DNA of 46,002 nt from an uncultured Opitutales bacterium (GTDB lineage Bacteria; Verrucomicrobiota; Verrucomicrobiia; Opitutales; Seribacteraceae). Numbering within the stretch: position 1 is the stretch's first letter; each line of letters begins with the position of its first letter. Position numbers and translations under genes: made by a program. Positions 34,859-44,406 of the stretch are shown here, piece by piece. The notes below the pieces were generated by a model. That model saw nothing but the letters and a program-made list of their open reading frames with translations, was not told the DNA's origin and made no database searches. Location: the NCBI GenBank assembly GCA_905478775.1, contig CAJQKB010000025.1:1-46002 (forward strand), given 5' to 3'.

Positions 34859-36033
34859 TGATGGAGGGATAAATAGTAGTTTAATTTTTGTTGAAATAAA
34901 TCGGATGCATTGAGTAAATTTTCTTCTAAAGTGAATTGATCATTCCCGAATGCCTCGATTTTTAAATTAGAAAATTCATTCATACATTTCTTCTTCGCGT
35001 CACTATCTACTGAACCTGCTAATAAAATTACATTTTTATTATACCTTGAAGCCATTCGAATGATTTCATAGGGCCCTTTTCCCATTAGTGATGTTTGATC
35101 AAATCTTCCTTCTCCAGTTAAAATTAAATCTGCATTTTGAATCGATTTTTCTAAATCAAACCACTTAGAAACAAAGGAAAATCCCGGCACAAACTTAGTA
35201 TCATATGCGACGCTTAAGCCATACCCAATTCCTCCTGCTGCACCTGTTCCTTCTTCCTCCCTAAAAACCAATGGCTTTTCAAAGGTTTCCGCCAACCGTG
35301 CAGACATTATATCCATATTGCTTTCCATTTCGTCTCTTCGACTTATAGATAGTCCTTTTTGGGGACCAAATTGAAAGGTGGCTCCCCCCTCTCCCAATAA
35401 TTGATTAGTCACATCGCAGGCAATACGAATGGATGGGAGTGTTACAAGTTTCTCAGGGCAAATAGTTTGTATTCTACCCCAACTTTCTGGGTTAGGGAAA
35501 AAAATAGGTTGATTTTCTTGGTCTAAAAACCGAACCCCTAAACTTCTCAGTGCACCCAAGCCCATATCATTTGTCGCACTTCCACCAATCCCTAAAATTA
35601 TTGCACTTACCTTTAAAGAGGCAACTTCAGCAAGTAACTGCCCTACCCCAACCGTTGAAGTTAACCATGGATTTCGCTTTTCTGGTGGTAAGTCAGATAA
35701 GCCAGCAATTGAAGACATTTCAATTACTGCATAGTTACCATGGTCCGGTAAATCTGCAAACTCGCGAAGATTGGGTTCCAATTTGTCAAATGGAACAATT
35801 CCAATTCTTACTTCTTTTTCCTCCCCAATTGAATCGGAAGCCAAAATTGAATGATAAGATCCCCTTTTTTGCTCGGTTAATAACTGAGCAAATCCTTCCC
35901 CGCCATCAGTTAATGGGGAACACTCAATTTCATGGCTAATAGGTTGTGTGGAAACTACTTTTTGAGCAAGTGCACAGATTTCCCGGGCAGACAGGGAATC
36001 CTTGCATTTATCAAAAGCCGCAAGGATACGCAT
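34855..36033 (-). CDS. Glycerate kinase (GlxK/GarK type)
   Basis: A 392-residue cytoplasmic kinase of the GlxK family that phosphorylates D-glycerate, usually to 2-phosphoglycerate, feeding lower glycolysis. Signatures are the start MRILAAFDKCKDSLSA, ECSPLTDGGEGFAQLL, IILGIGGSATNDMGLGALRSLG and LTGEGRFDQTSLMGKGP. The length is slightly above the usual 370-380. It begins 8 nt after RNase G and overlaps DUF2062 by 4 nt. No other glyoxylate or glycolate genes are near, so its presence in this run is probably incidental to function. Confidence 0.92.
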   Translation of the reverse strand: MRILAAFDKCKDSLSAREICALAQKVVSTQPISHEIECSPLTDGGEGFAQLLTEQKRGSYHSILASDSIGEEKEVRIGIVPFDKLEPNLREFADLPDHGNYAVIEMSSIAGLSDLPPEKRNPWLTSTVGVGQLLAEVASLKVSAIILGIGGSATNDMGLGALRSLGVRFLDQENQPIFFPNPESWGRIQTICPEKLVTLPSIRIACDVTNQLLGEGGATFQFGPQKGLSISRRDEMESNMDIMSARLAETFEKPLVFREEEGTGAAGGIGYGLSVAYDTKFVPGFSFVSKWFDLEKSIQNADLILTGEGRFDQTSLMGKGPYEIIRMASRYNKNVILLAGSVDSDAKKKCMNEFSNLKIEAFGNDQFTLEENLLNASDLFQQKLNYYLSLHQ

Positions 36034-36041
36034 GATATTAA

Positions 36042-37826
36042 CTACCGAATTTCATTATTGGTAGACTCATCAATCAATTTAAAGTTTTCTACATGATAAG
36101 TTTCTGCTGCCTCAAAAGTTAATTTCAATCCATAATTTCGCTCCATTCGATCAATCAATTTTGAATCAGGACCCCGAAAGCGTCGTAAAGTGCTAGGATG
36201 AAGGAAGATTTTTAAAATCGCTTCTTTTTCAATATTTTCTTCCCTTAATCGACGTACAACGCTGGTAATCTTTCTTTGAATTTCGATACTGACTGCCCGG
36301 GGAGATTTAACAATTCCACGACCGGAACAATAAGGGCACGATTCGTAAATTCCACTTGAATTACTTTCATCATGTCGCTGGCGGGTAATTTGCATAATTC
36401 CCAATTGAGAGATGGGGAGAATGTTATGCTTCGCCTTATCATCCGCCATAGAAGATTTCATTTTTTGGAAAACCTTTCTTTGGTCCCCCTTATTTTTCAT
36501 ATCAATGAAATCAATAATTACCAAACCACCCAAGTTTCGCAGTCTCATTTGACGACAAACCTCTGCTGCAGCTTCGATATTGGCCTGTAAGATGAAATTC
36601 TTTCCGTCTTTTCTATCTCCTTTATGACTACCGGTATTTACATCAATTGATACCAGTGCCTCCGTTTCTTCCATTACTATCTCACCACCGGAAGGGAGTA
36701 AAACTCGTCGCATAAATGTCTGCTCAACTTGACGCTCCACATTAAATCGTTCGAAAATGGGGATTTCTTCATCAAAATGAGTAACTTTTGATTTTGATTT
36801 GGGAGAAATTCGCTGAATCGTTTCGATAAGTCTTGTGTAATCCTCTTTTCGGTCAATTTGCACACGATCAATGTCATCTGTGAGAAAATCGCGTGCCGTT
36901 AACCCGATTAAATCAGGTTCTTGATATAAAAAGCACGGGCTATCCTGAGACTTCATCTTTGCTTCAATTTCATCCCACTGTTGAAGTAAAAGATGCAAGT
37001 CTCGGTCGAAAAATCGCTCCGGTTTATTCTGGCCGGCTGTTCGTATAATTACTCCCATTCCTTCTCGCAGAGAAAGATTGCTGATAATACGCTTCAAGCG
37101 ACTCCTCTCTGCTTTGTCATCAATTTTTCGCGATATCCCACATTGTCCGGCATAGGGCATCATAACTAAAAACCTACCTGCTAATGATAGATTGGTAGTG
37201 GTTCGTGGTCCCTTACTCCCAATCTGCCCTTTGGTAATTTGCACAATAATTTCTGAACCGACTGGAAAAACTTTGGGAATTTCCTGAATGGATTTTGCCT
37301 CTACCCGATTGTGTGGAGTCTTTCTCTTATTTTCTCGAACGATTTCAATTGAGGGGTCGTTATTGGCACCGGGAAGCATATCCCAATAATGTAAAAACGC
37401 ATTTTTTTCCTGGCCAATGTTGACAAAAGCGGCCTTCAGTCCAGGTTCTAAGTTTTGAACTTTTCCCTTAAAAATTGCTCCCACCATTCTCTCTTCGTCA
37501 AGGCGTTCCACATCAAAGGCCTGTAAAACACCATTCTCAATTAAGGCCACTCGCCTCTCAAGAGCCTCAGTATTGATAATTAATTCTTTATAATCCTGCT
37601 TTGTTTCTCTACGAAAAAAAGCGAGTATTCTCTCACGAATCGGGCGTTTTTTAGCTCGCTCTATCGCTTCTTCTCTTAACTTGCATTTATCAATAGAGAT
37701 AGGTGCAGGCTCCATGGGGGGCAAAGTCAGATCATTTTTGTCTGCCTCAAGCTTTTTTTTCTCTGCTTTCTTGTTGGATCTTCTTCGCTTTGAATAATTA
37801 GGTCTACGTTTGGTATTTCTGGCCAT
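36042..37826 (-). CDS. rng: Ribonuclease G/E family endoribonuclease
   Basis: A 594-residue Rne/Rng-type enzyme that cuts single-stranded AU-rich RNA and matures rRNA. A basic N-terminal extension (about 1-80, starting [22 protein letters not shown]) precedes the S1 domain ([25 protein letters not shown]). Next come the catalytic metal site ([12 protein letters not shown] and [10 protein letters not shown]), then the Zn-link CPYCSGRG. No long C-terminal scaffold is present, so RNase G is the better name. The basic extension is longer than in E. coli RNase G. It follows rodA by 69 nt. Confidence 0.93.
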   Translation of the reverse strand: MARNTKRRPNYSKRRRSNKKAEKKKLEADKNDLTLPPMEPAPISIDKCKLREEAIERAKKRPIRERILAFFRRETKQDYKELIINTEALERRVALIENGVLQAFDVERLDEERMVGAIFKGKVQNLEPGLKAAFVNIGQEKNAFLHYWDMLPGANNDPSIEIVRENKRKTPHNRVEAKSIQEIPKVFPVGSEIIVQITKGQIGSKGPRTTTNLSLAGRFLVMMPYAGQCGISRKIDDKAERSRLKRIISNLSLREGMGVIIRTAGQNKPERFFDRDLHLLLQQWDEIEAKMKSQDSPCFLYQEPDLIGLTARDFLTDDIDRVQIDRKEDYTRLIETIQRISPKSKSKVTHFDEEIPIFERFNVERQVEQTFMRRVLLPSGGEIVMEETEALVSIDVNTGSHKGDRKDGKNFILQANIEAAAEVCRQMRLRNLGGLVIIDFIDMKNKGDQRKVFQKMKSSMADDKAKHNILPISQLGIMQITRQRHDESNSSGIYESCPYCSGRGIVKSPRAVSIEIQRKITSVVRRLREENIEKEAILKIFLHPSTLRRFRGPDSKLIDRMERNYGLKLTFEAAETYHVENFKLIDESTNNEIR

Positions 37827-37895
37827 TTTTATGATGGATAGAAAACCCGATCGTCCACAGAGTAAAATGTAAGAATGCTAAATTAAGCTTCTTAA

Positions 37896-39134
37896 TCATC
37901 TAAATTCCTTTCTGTGTCGATAAACACTCTGAACCAACCCAAGTAAGATAAAACAGGAAATCAAAAATGACCCCCCGTAACTAAGAAAAGGCAACGGTAA
38001 ACCAGTAATTGGAGTAATGCCAATTGTCATGCCAATGTTAATAAAAACATGGGTCATTAATAGGACAGAAACTCCTATTGCAAGCATTGCCCCAAAACGA
38101 TCGGACGCCTTGGAAGCTACCTTTAAACAACCAAAGATAAGAAGGAAGTATGCAGCAATTGCTGTCATTCCCCCTACAAATCCAGATTCTTCTGCTAGCA
38201 CCGCAAAAATAAAATCGTTGTGTGCGACGGCAGAGGGTAGATATCCTAACTTTGCTTGCATGCCATTACCCAAGCCTTTGCCAGATATTCCACCGGTGGC
38301 AACAGCAATGAGAGCTTGGATTCGATTCCAATTTGCTCCAATTCCATTTGGGTCCATGACTTCTGGTGCTAGAAAAGTGAGGATGCGTTTACGTTGATAG
38401 TCCTTGAGTGGTATGAGAGTTGTATCCTCATAAGCAACAATTGCTTCATTTGGATGCGGGTTCTCGGATTTATATTGATAATAACGAAAAACGTCATAAC
38501 CCAGCACACCAATTATCACTACAAACAGAAGAGCTGTAGCAACAAAAAACCGATAAGGTATGCGGGCGACGTACAAAATTGAAAATGCTATTGGTGGAAA
38601 AACTAATGTTGATCCTAAGTCAGGTTGCTTGAAAATCAAGAACATTGGACAGACAAAGCAAAATCCAAGTTTACAAATTCCCTTAAAAGAGTCTTTTAAA
38701 TTTCCGATTTCCGACCTCGCCATAATACTGGCACCAAGAATCAGGGTCACAATTTTTGCAAATTCGGATGGCTGTATTTTAAATAGTCCTAAATCTATCC
38801 ACCTCTGTGCCCCGTATTTTTGGGGCCATAAAAAGACAAGTACCAGAGAAATAACTCCCAATACATAGATAATATGAGCAAATCGCATCCAAAAATGATA
38901 ATCCACGACAGAGACAATTACATAAATTGAAAAACCAATAATAACCCAAATCACCTGCATTTGCCATTGATTACCTCCCGTGTAGGCCTGAGCAGATCGT
39001 ATAAAAAGAATGCTCATTGTACAGAGGATTATTAAACTAACCGGAGAGAACATTTCCCACTTGCTTTCAGTCTCTAAGAGATCATCTCTTTTATTGGTAC
39101 CGGAAGAAAATATTCCTCTTGTTTTCAAGTCCAT
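37896..39134 (-). CDS. rodA: Rod-shape determining peptidoglycan polymerase RodA
   Basis: A SEDS-family glycosyltransferase of 412 residues with about 10 membrane helices, which polymerises lipid II during elongation with a class B PBP. Family markers are LGLFKIQPSEFAKIVTLI and the large periplasmic loop with TFLAPEVMDPNGIGANWNRIQALIAVATGGISGKGLGNG. The following LPSAVAHNDFIFAVLAEESGFVGG and PFLSYGGSF complete it. The N-terminus has about 25 extra polar residues. mreBCD and PBP2 are not in the window. It begins 15 nt after a small gene at 39150. Confidence 0.92.
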   Translation of the reverse strand: MDLKTRGIFSSGTNKRDDLLETESKWEMFSPVSLIILCTMSILFIRSAQAYTGGNQWQMQVIWVIIGFSIYVIVSVVDYHFWMRFAHIIYVLGVISLVLVFLWPQKYGAQRWIDLGLFKIQPSEFAKIVTLILGASIMARSEIGNLKDSFKGICKLGFCFVCPMFLIFKQPDLGSTLVFPPIAFSILYVARIPYRFFVATALLFVVIIGVLGYDVFRYYQYKSENPHPNEAIVAYEDTTLIPLKDYQRKRILTFLAPEVMDPNGIGANWNRIQALIAVATGGISGKGLGNGMQAKLGYLPSAVAHNDFIFAVLAEESGFVGGMTAIAAYFLLIFGCLKVASKASDRFGAMLAIGVSVLLMTHVFINIGMTIGITPITGLPLPFLSYGGSFLISCFILLGLVQSVYRHRKEFR

Positions 39135-39149
39135 GGGTCGAGCTTAACG

Positions 39150-39455
39150 TTAGGGTTCTAAGGAAAGAAAATGAGCTGTTATTTCTTTCCATTCTTCCTC
39201 CAGGCTTTCATCTTGCTTAACCGGGCGTGTCGCCCGATTGTACCAATAGGCAGCATTACCTAAATCTCCCTCCAATCGATGGAGGTATGCATGTACCCAA
39301 TCACCCAGTATAGTACCTTCTTCTTGGGCAATGTCATGTGCTTTTGCCCAATCTCCCTTTTGGACCCACCACAATGCTTTCAAACAATCAGAATAATGAG
39401 ATTGAGGCTCAGAACAGGAGGAAATATTCCTTACAAATTCATCGAGCTTGATCAT
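39150..39455 (-). CDS. Small conserved protein upstream of rodA
   Basis: A 101-residue cytoplasmic protein rich in Trp and His: CLKALWWVQKGDWAKAHDIAQ, GDWVHAYLHRLEGDLGNAAYWYNRA. The helices resemble one TPR-like pair. Short proteins of this type are widespread in PVC and some proteobacteria with no assigned role. It heads the minus-strand run and ends 15 nt before rodA. Its start at 39455 gives a neat N-terminus (MIKLDEFV). Confidence 0.8.
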   Translation of the reverse strand: MIKLDEFVRNISSCSEPQSHYSDCLKALWWVQKGDWAKAHDIAQEEGTILGDWVHAYLHRLEGDLGNAAYWYNRATRPVKQDESLEEEWKEITAHFLSLEP

Positions 39456-39570
39456 TTAGGTTGTTCACTGATGTTAGTAATAGAAAATATTGAAAAGAAT
39501 TTCACTAGGGAAATTTTCAAATTATAAACTAATTTATCTAGAAACACCTCGAAGAAAAAGAATCAAGCTG

Positions 39571-40323
39571 TTACACCGCGCTCCCAAGCCGTCTCCATCG
39601 AGTACCGATTGAAACACTATATTGAAACTTTCTTCTATGTTCACGAATGACAAAAGGTAGTTCTACTTTTTTTTCCAATTCAAAATATGGCTTCAAGCAT
39701 TCCACCAGTTTTTGCTCCGAGTCACCAGAACCGATCCAATTTTCTCTCGGTGTATATTCATTCAACCAGGTAAATGGGGTGGCTAAAAGAAGTTGCCCGC
39801 CCGGCTTCACTAATTGTGGAAGTCGATTTAAAAAAAGCGAGGGATCCGGTAATCGACAGATCAAATTGGCTGCATGAACCAAATCAAACTCTTTTAGCTC
39901 GGAGGGTAACGAACAGGCATCTGCAACAAAAAATGAAATCTCCTTGCTCGGGTCATACTCTACTTTTGCGACTGCTTTTTGATAGCTGTCCCCTTCCTCT
40001 AAATACTCATAAGGGAGTTCCTTATTATCAATTAAAGATCGAGCTGCTGAAATAAAGGAATGGGACAGGTCACAGCCCGCCACTTCGTCACAAAAGCTCG
40101 CAATTTCAAATGTAGAACGACCCACGGAACAACCGACATCAAAGGCACGAGTAGTAGTCGAAGAGGGAAGTGAACTGTGGTCGATAAGTTCACGAACAGT
40201 ACGCACGGGAAACCGAAGACCATTCTGAGGGCCATCCGACCAAGGCATTAACTGATCATCCGATCCGTAGTGAAACAATAAGTATTCACCAAGCAGCTTA
40301 TTCGACTCGTAAGTGTTATCCAT
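39571..40323 (-). CDS. Stand-alone OvoA-type SAM methyltransferase
   Basis: A 250-residue Rossmann-fold methyltransferase. SAM motif I is AFDVGCSVGRS (near residue 62), motif II region GCDLS, and motif post-III LVKPGGQLLLATPFTW. The N-terminus NTYESNKLLGEYLLFHYG is the hallmark of the C-terminal methyltransferase domain of the ovothiol synthase OvoA, which methylates 4-mercaptohistidine to ovothiol. Here it is a separate protein; no OvoA sulfoxide synthase domain lies nearby. The family assignment is from memory of the motif. It begins 4 nt after xylulokinase and may be translated with it. Confidence 0.82.
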   Translation of the reverse strand: MDNTYESNKLLGEYLLFHYGSDDQLMPWSDGPQNGLRFPVRTVRELIDHSSLPSSTTTRAFDVGCSVGRSTFEIASFCDEVAGCDLSHSFISAARSLIDNKELPYEYLEEGDSYQKAVAKVEYDPSKEISFFVADACSLPSELKEFDLVHAANLICRLPDPSLFLNRLPQLVKPGGQLLLATPFTWLNEYTPRENWIGSGDSEQKLVECLKPYFELEKKVELPFVIREHRRKFQYSVSIGTRWRRLGSAV

Positions 40324-40327
40324 TTTT

Positions 40328-41854
40328 TTATGAGTTTAACGCATTCGACTCAGCAATCTTGGCAAACTGAGCCTTCAGGCTTGGGTATAAAGATTTATAA
40401 ATAGGATAATTTCGCTTGTAGGTTTCCAGGTTCGGACCAGGATCCACTGTTTCAATTTTTTGAATAAAAGAGCTACAAGCCTCTTGCACGGTGCCAAATC
40501 CACCTACTCCAACCGCGGCAAGTATTGCCGCACCATAAGCTGCACCTTCTAATGCATTCACCATTGCACAAGGAGTGGCAAAAATATCGGCAAGCATTTG
40601 TTTCCATAACGCTGAGCGCGAACCGCCCCCAGAAAGTATAATTTCATTTGGATTAACACCCAATTCTTGCATCATGGATAACGAATCATTTAAACCATAG
40701 GAGACTCCCTCCAAAACAGCCCGGGTATGATGTTTTTTTTGATGGCGTAAACTCATACCGATAAAGCAACCCCTTGCATACGGGTCTGGATGGGGTGTTC
40801 TTTCGCCCGATAAATAAGGAAGAAAAAATAAACCCTCTGAGCCCGCAATTACCTGCTGGGCTTCTTTAGTAAGAGTTTCATAAGCATTCGCACCGCCCTC
40901 CTTTTCTATTCTTTGCTCCTCCATTCCAAATTGATTCTTATACCACTGAAAAGAACCTGCTGCAGATAGCATCACTCCCATTACATGCCATTTCCCAGGA
41001 ACCGCGTGACAAAATGCATGTAATTTACCATTAGGCTCAACGCGGTATTCGTCGCTTTGGGCAAACACAACACCACTCGTTCCCAATGTGACAGAAACTT
41101 TGCCCTCTTCCACAATTCCTGAGCCAACAGCTTGAGCCGCACAATCTCCACCACCCGCCACTACAGGGGTTCCTTCAAGCAGACCAGTTAAGGTTGCTGC
41201 TTCCGCGGAAATTTTGGCGGAAACTTCAGTTGATTCAGTAACTTCCGGCATCCAAGAGATTGGCCATCCCATGCAATCAAACATTTCTTGTGACCAAGTT
41301 CTCTTTCCGACATCTAGTAGAGAGGTTCCTGAAGCATCCGAAACATCAGAAAAAAAGGAACCGGTTAATTTGTAACGAATAAAATCTTTTGGTAAAACTA
41401 CCTTATCGATCAAAGCAAAAAGGTCTGGTTCGTTTTTTTGGGTCCACAAGATCTTGGGAGCAGTAAAGCCAGGCAAAACGGGATTACCGGTAATACTAAG
41501 AATTTTCTTTTGCCCAACTCGTTCGGTAATTTCGTCACACTCCAAATGAGATCGTTGGTCATTCCACATGATACAGGGCCTTAAAACGGAACCTTCTTTG
41601 TTCATTGCTACCATACCATGCATTTGGCCGGTAAGTCCAATTCCAGCTATTTCACTAGACTGAACTTTTAAGAGTAGTTCTTTAATTGCTTGTTGCGTTG
41701 CTTCCCACCAATCCAGTGGATCGGCCTCGGCCCAAAGTGGTTTTGGGGTTTGAAAAGAGTATTCTGGCACAGAGGTTTTAATTACCCTTCCACCACTATC
41801 AATAAGCAATGCCTTAACCGAAGATGTTCCTATATCAATTCCTATATAATACAT
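40328..41854 (-). CDS. xylB: Xylulokinase
   Basis: A 508-residue FGGY-family sugar kinase that phosphorylates D-xylulose with ATP, feeding the pentose phosphate pathway. The first motif is MYYIGIDIGTSSVKALLID at the start, followed by GLTGQMHGMV, the catalytic region around GGDCAAQAVGSG, and the FGGY-C signature ILSGGGSRSALWKQMLADIF. I chose ATG at 41854 rather than TTG at 41866, since the ATG gives the conserved start. No xylA or transporter adjoins it. The pairing with the methyltransferase at 39571 is unexpected. Confidence 0.92.
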   Translation of the reverse strand: MYYIGIDIGTSSVKALLIDSGGRVIKTSVPEYSFQTPKPLWAEADPLDWWEATQQAIKELLLKVQSSEIAGIGLTGQMHGMVAMNKEGSVLRPCIMWNDQRSHLECDEITERVGQKKILSITGNPVLPGFTAPKILWTQKNEPDLFALIDKVVLPKDFIRYKLTGSFFSDVSDASGTSLLDVGKRTWSQEMFDCMGWPISWMPEVTESTEVSAKISAEAATLTGLLEGTPVVAGGGDCAAQAVGSGIVEEGKVSVTLGTSGVVFAQSDEYRVEPNGKLHAFCHAVPGKWHVMGVMLSAAGSFQWYKNQFGMEEQRIEKEGGANAYETLTKEAQQVIAGSEGLFFLPYLSGERTPHPDPYARGCFIGMSLRHQKKHHTRAVLEGVSYGLNDSLSMMQELGVNPNEIILSGGGSRSALWKQMLADIFATPCAMVNALEGAAYGAAILAAVGVGGFGTVQEACSSFIQKIETVDPGPNLETYKRNYPIYKSLYPSLKAQFAKIAESNALNS

Positions 41855-41981
41855 GTCACAACCCAATTAAATTACTACTGCTTTGGCAATGAGAATGGGC
41901 ATAAATCAATAAAATTGATAACCATTCATCACAGGATTCACCTTGACAGAATCGAAAAATTATTAATTTTTGGGGGAGTTG

Positions 41982-42011
41982 TTCATCAACACTTTAACCA
42001 AAAACTATAAT
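41982..42011 (+). promoter_or_regulatory. Candidate promoter of the 45-aa lipoprotein gene
   Basis: A perfect TATAAT lies at 42006-42011, with a weak -35 (TTCATC, 41982-41987) at an 18-nt spacing. Transcription would start near 42018, 17 nt before the ATG at 42035. Confidence 0.5.
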
Positions 42012-42034
42012 TCAAGCTTAAGAAAATAGCCGTC

Positions 42035-42172
42035 ATGAAAAACTTTCTAACTCTCGTAAGCATTCTTTCATTAGCACTCTTCGCATCGTGCGGAGGCGGA
42101 GCAACTGAAGGAGAAGATTCAAACGCAACTGATGCAAACCCAACTGATGCCGCTTCGCCAGCATCTGAGTAA
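42035..42172 (+). CDS. Tiny lipoprotein (45 residues)
   Basis: A small gene between xylB and the ThuA-like gene, reading the opposite way to both. The 45-residue product has a lipoprotein signal (MKNFLTLVSILSLALFASC, lipobox LFASC with Cys19), then a 26-residue Gly/Asp/Ala-rich tail (GGGATEGEDSNATDAN and on). It resembles other tiny lipoproteins used as envelope spacers or as stress-induced products, but function is unknown. It has its own TATAAT promoter and is closed by a strong terminator at 42191-42224, which argues that it is a real gene rather than noise. Confidence 0.75.
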   Translation: MKNFLTLVSILSLALFASCGGGATEGEDSNATDANPTDAASPASE

Positions 42173-42190
42173 ATTTTATACAAGAAATTG

Positions 42191-42224
42191 AAAAAAAGAT
42201 CACCTTTTGAGTGGTCTTTTTTTT
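42191..42224. terminator. Bidirectional terminator
   Basis: The 13-bp stem AAAAAAAGATCAC / GTGGTCTTTTTTT (one T-G pair) has a 7-nt loop. The A run on one side and T run on the other make it an efficient terminator for both the tiny lipoprotein (plus) and the ThuA-like gene (minus). Confidence 0.85.
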
Positions 42225-42237
42225 GGCTTCCTGAGAA

Positions 42238-43107
42238 TTACTGAGAAGAAACCTTTTTTTCAGTGGGGAAGTCAAAAGGAAGCTCGGATGTCACCTGTCC
42301 GGTCGCTGCCCACTCGGTCCCTCTTCGCAACACTTCTTGAAAGCCAATGCATTTCATGGAATAATCTGCATGCCCCATAGGTGTATGGAAGACTCGACCT
42401 TTTCCATAAGAAATTGTCATAATCATGGGTTCATGCTTTTTACTCTTCTCACTGTAAGCAGTGGCTAAGATCTTTACTTTTTCAGCCGGTCCACGCAGGG
42501 AATCATAAAGTTCATCTTTACTGTGTAACCACTTTTTTGGCATCCCTTTAGTAATTGAATGTTTAAAATCGCGAACCTGTACTATAAATTCACTCTGAGG
42601 ACCATGACTTCCCCCACGACCCGGTCTTGGATCTCTGACCAATTTTCCAAAATCATTAAAAAACAGATACGGTCCTGATTTCTCATTGCGCCCACCCCAA
42701 CCTCCAAGTCCAATCATTTGATTGTATTCTTTCCATTGACCAAATGCATTATTGGCGGCATGAACCACCACAAAAGATCCGCCCTCTTGTACATAATTTA
42801 TTAAATTTTCCTGCACTTCCTTTGGCCACATTTCCCCGTTGTAATTACTAAGGGTGACATCATAGGAACTAAAATTGGGATTCCACTCTTCCCAATCTAA
42901 GGGAGTTGAATTCTTGGCTGGAGAAGTTGATACAGAGACTAAAAAGTTACCTGAGCTTTCTAATGCGTCAACTAATACAGGAGTTGTTGCTTTCCAATTA
43001 TGATTATTCTGTCCGTCTAAGAGTAAAACTTTTATCTTGGAATACGCAGAACTGTAAAAAAGAAGCGTTAATAGTAAAAGGTAAACGGTTTTCAAATAAT
43101 TCATCAT
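42238..43107 (-). CDS. Secreted ThuA-domain protein
   Basis: A 289-residue exported protein: signal peptide (YLLLLTLLFYSSAYS), then a ThuA-like flavodoxin/amidotransferase-type fold. Typical pieces are VLLLDGQNNHNWKATTPVLVDALESSG, YDVTLSNYNGEMWP, GGSFVVVHAANNAFGQW, EYNQMIGLGGWGGR, and DELYDSLRGP near the C-terminus. ThuA proteins are linked with trehalose or other sugar use and are abundant in PVC bacteria that degrade polysaccharides. The activity is not settled. It starts 3 nt after the VWA gene stop and is probably translated with it. Confidence 0.88.
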   Translation of the reverse strand: MMNYLKTVYLLLLTLLFYSSAYSKIKVLLLDGQNNHNWKATTPVLVDALESSGNFLVSVSTSPAKNSTPLDWEEWNPNFSSYDVTLSNYNGEMWPKEVQENLINYVQEGGSFVVVHAANNAFGQWKEYNQMIGLGGWGGRNEKSGPYLFFNDFGKLVRDPRPGRGGSHGPQSEFIVQVRDFKHSITKGMPKKWLHSKDELYDSLRGPAEKVKILATAYSEKSKKHEPMIMTISYGKGRVFHTPMGHADYSMKCIGFQEVLRRGTEWAATGQVTSELPFDFPTEKKVSSQ

Positions 43108-43110
43108 AAT

Positions 43111-44184
43111 TCAGTTGTTTTGACCTTTGTCATCAATTTCTTTTTCCATCAATCTAATTTCATCCATATCGACAAATTTACTTTTACCTCCCGTCATTGC
43201 TGCAATTTCCTCAAGGGGTAATTTGGCACCAGCAGGAGCACCGTATCCTATCGTATAAATTTTAGTACGTCCCTTTTTCTTTTTTATAATATCAACTCCT
43301 TGAAATTCCTTTTTCGAGGAACCATCTGTCATGAAATAAATAACATCCGGCTTGGGGTTCATGTAAAAAGCCCATTCGAAAGAATTATCCCATACAGTCC
43401 CAAGGGTAAGCGGCGTATCATGAACTGCCTTGATTAGTTTCTTTTTAACAGAAGGAGTAACGGGTGACCACTTGGGTCGAACTGGATTATATCCATCATT
43501 AGCTTTCCATCCGGAACCGTTAGATCCACTCCAATTTTTATGCAATGCATTGGCATCTTCTCCTGCTACCCAAGTAGGTCCGGAAAAAAAGATAACCGAC
43601 ACGGAACCCACAGCAGGCAGTTTTTCAATTGCTTTACTTAACTCGCTTCTCATCACTTTGTCTCGCCCCCTCATCGAAGCGGAATAATCAATAATGAAGA
43701 GAATCTTATTTGCTTTAGACTTCACTCCCATAAAATTAGATGCAAAGGCTTTGTTAAGAACGGACATATCCACATTCACACTCACATCGCCCATGTTTCC
43801 CATTGGGCTCATGGCAATTGCAGGATTAAGGGATTGTGTTTCAATATCAACAATCGGAGCAGCAATTTCTGAAATGGCCTTAGCTTGAAAAGTAAACTTC
43901 TGTGATGGCTTTGCCTGCTTTTGCCTCTGCATTAATCTAACTTTTTGCTCCTGCTTCTTGGGTGCCGTGGTGGGTTGTCCGGCATCCGAAAAATCTGATC
44001 CCGCATCGTCACTAAGAGGAAGACCCATCATCATGTTCCAAAAAATAGAAAATGTGCAGACCATAAAAAAGAGAGCGAGAAGCAAACTGTTAAGTAATCG
44101 GTAATCCCGTAAATACTTAGAGAAGGCACTTTCCAAAGGGACTGTTTCCTGGCGTAGTGTTTCCGTTATCTCTAAGTCGGTCAT
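43111..44184 (-). CDS. Membrane-anchored VWA protein sharing the toroid anchor module
   Basis: A 357-residue protein. Residues 1-35 are a cytoplasmic tail; FSKYLRDYRLLNSL leads into a membrane helix (about 33-55). A linker follows (SDFSDAG, KKQEQKVRLMQRQKQAKPSQKFTF, AISEIAAP). A VWA domain (about 160-350) begins LFIIDYSASM with MIDAS Asp166, Ser168 and Ser170, and continues with IYFMTDGSS. The tail, helix and linker match those of the toroid proteins at 8649 and 10239 closely. VWA domains bind ligands or partners through a metal ion. It is followed 3 nt later by the ThuA-like gene. Confidence 0.87.
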   Translation of the reverse strand: MTDLEITETLRQETVPLESAFSKYLRDYRLLNSLLLALFFMVCTFSIFWNMMMGLPLSDDAGSDFSDAGQPTTAPKKQEQKVRLMQRQKQAKPSQKFTFQAKAISEIAAPIVDIETQSLNPAIAMSPMGNMGDVSVNVDMSVLNKAFASNFMGVKSKANKILFIIDYSASMRGRDKVMRSELSKAIEKLPAVGSVSVIFFSGPTWVAGEDANALHKNWSGSNGSGWKANDGYNPVRPKWSPVTPSVKKKLIKAVHDTPLTLGTVWDNSFEWAFYMNPKPDVIYFMTDGSSKKEFQGVDIIKKKKGRTKIYTIGYGAPAGAKLPLEEIAAMTGGKSKFVDMDEIRLMEKEIDDKGQNN

Positions 44185-44406
44185 GGGGCGAATGCGATTG
44201 AAGCTCTCATCGTAATTAATATTAGTAGAACTTATCTAACACAATTACAGCCTTATACTTAAGGCAAGGCATTTATTTCACATAAATGCTAATCTGAAAA
44301 TTGGGCACGTAAAGTTAATCAAAATAAAGACTAGAGGATTCGGCATAGAATAGTAAGGTTCATCTACTAATATTCTGCTAATAGTTCCTATTTCTGGACA
44401 AAGAAA

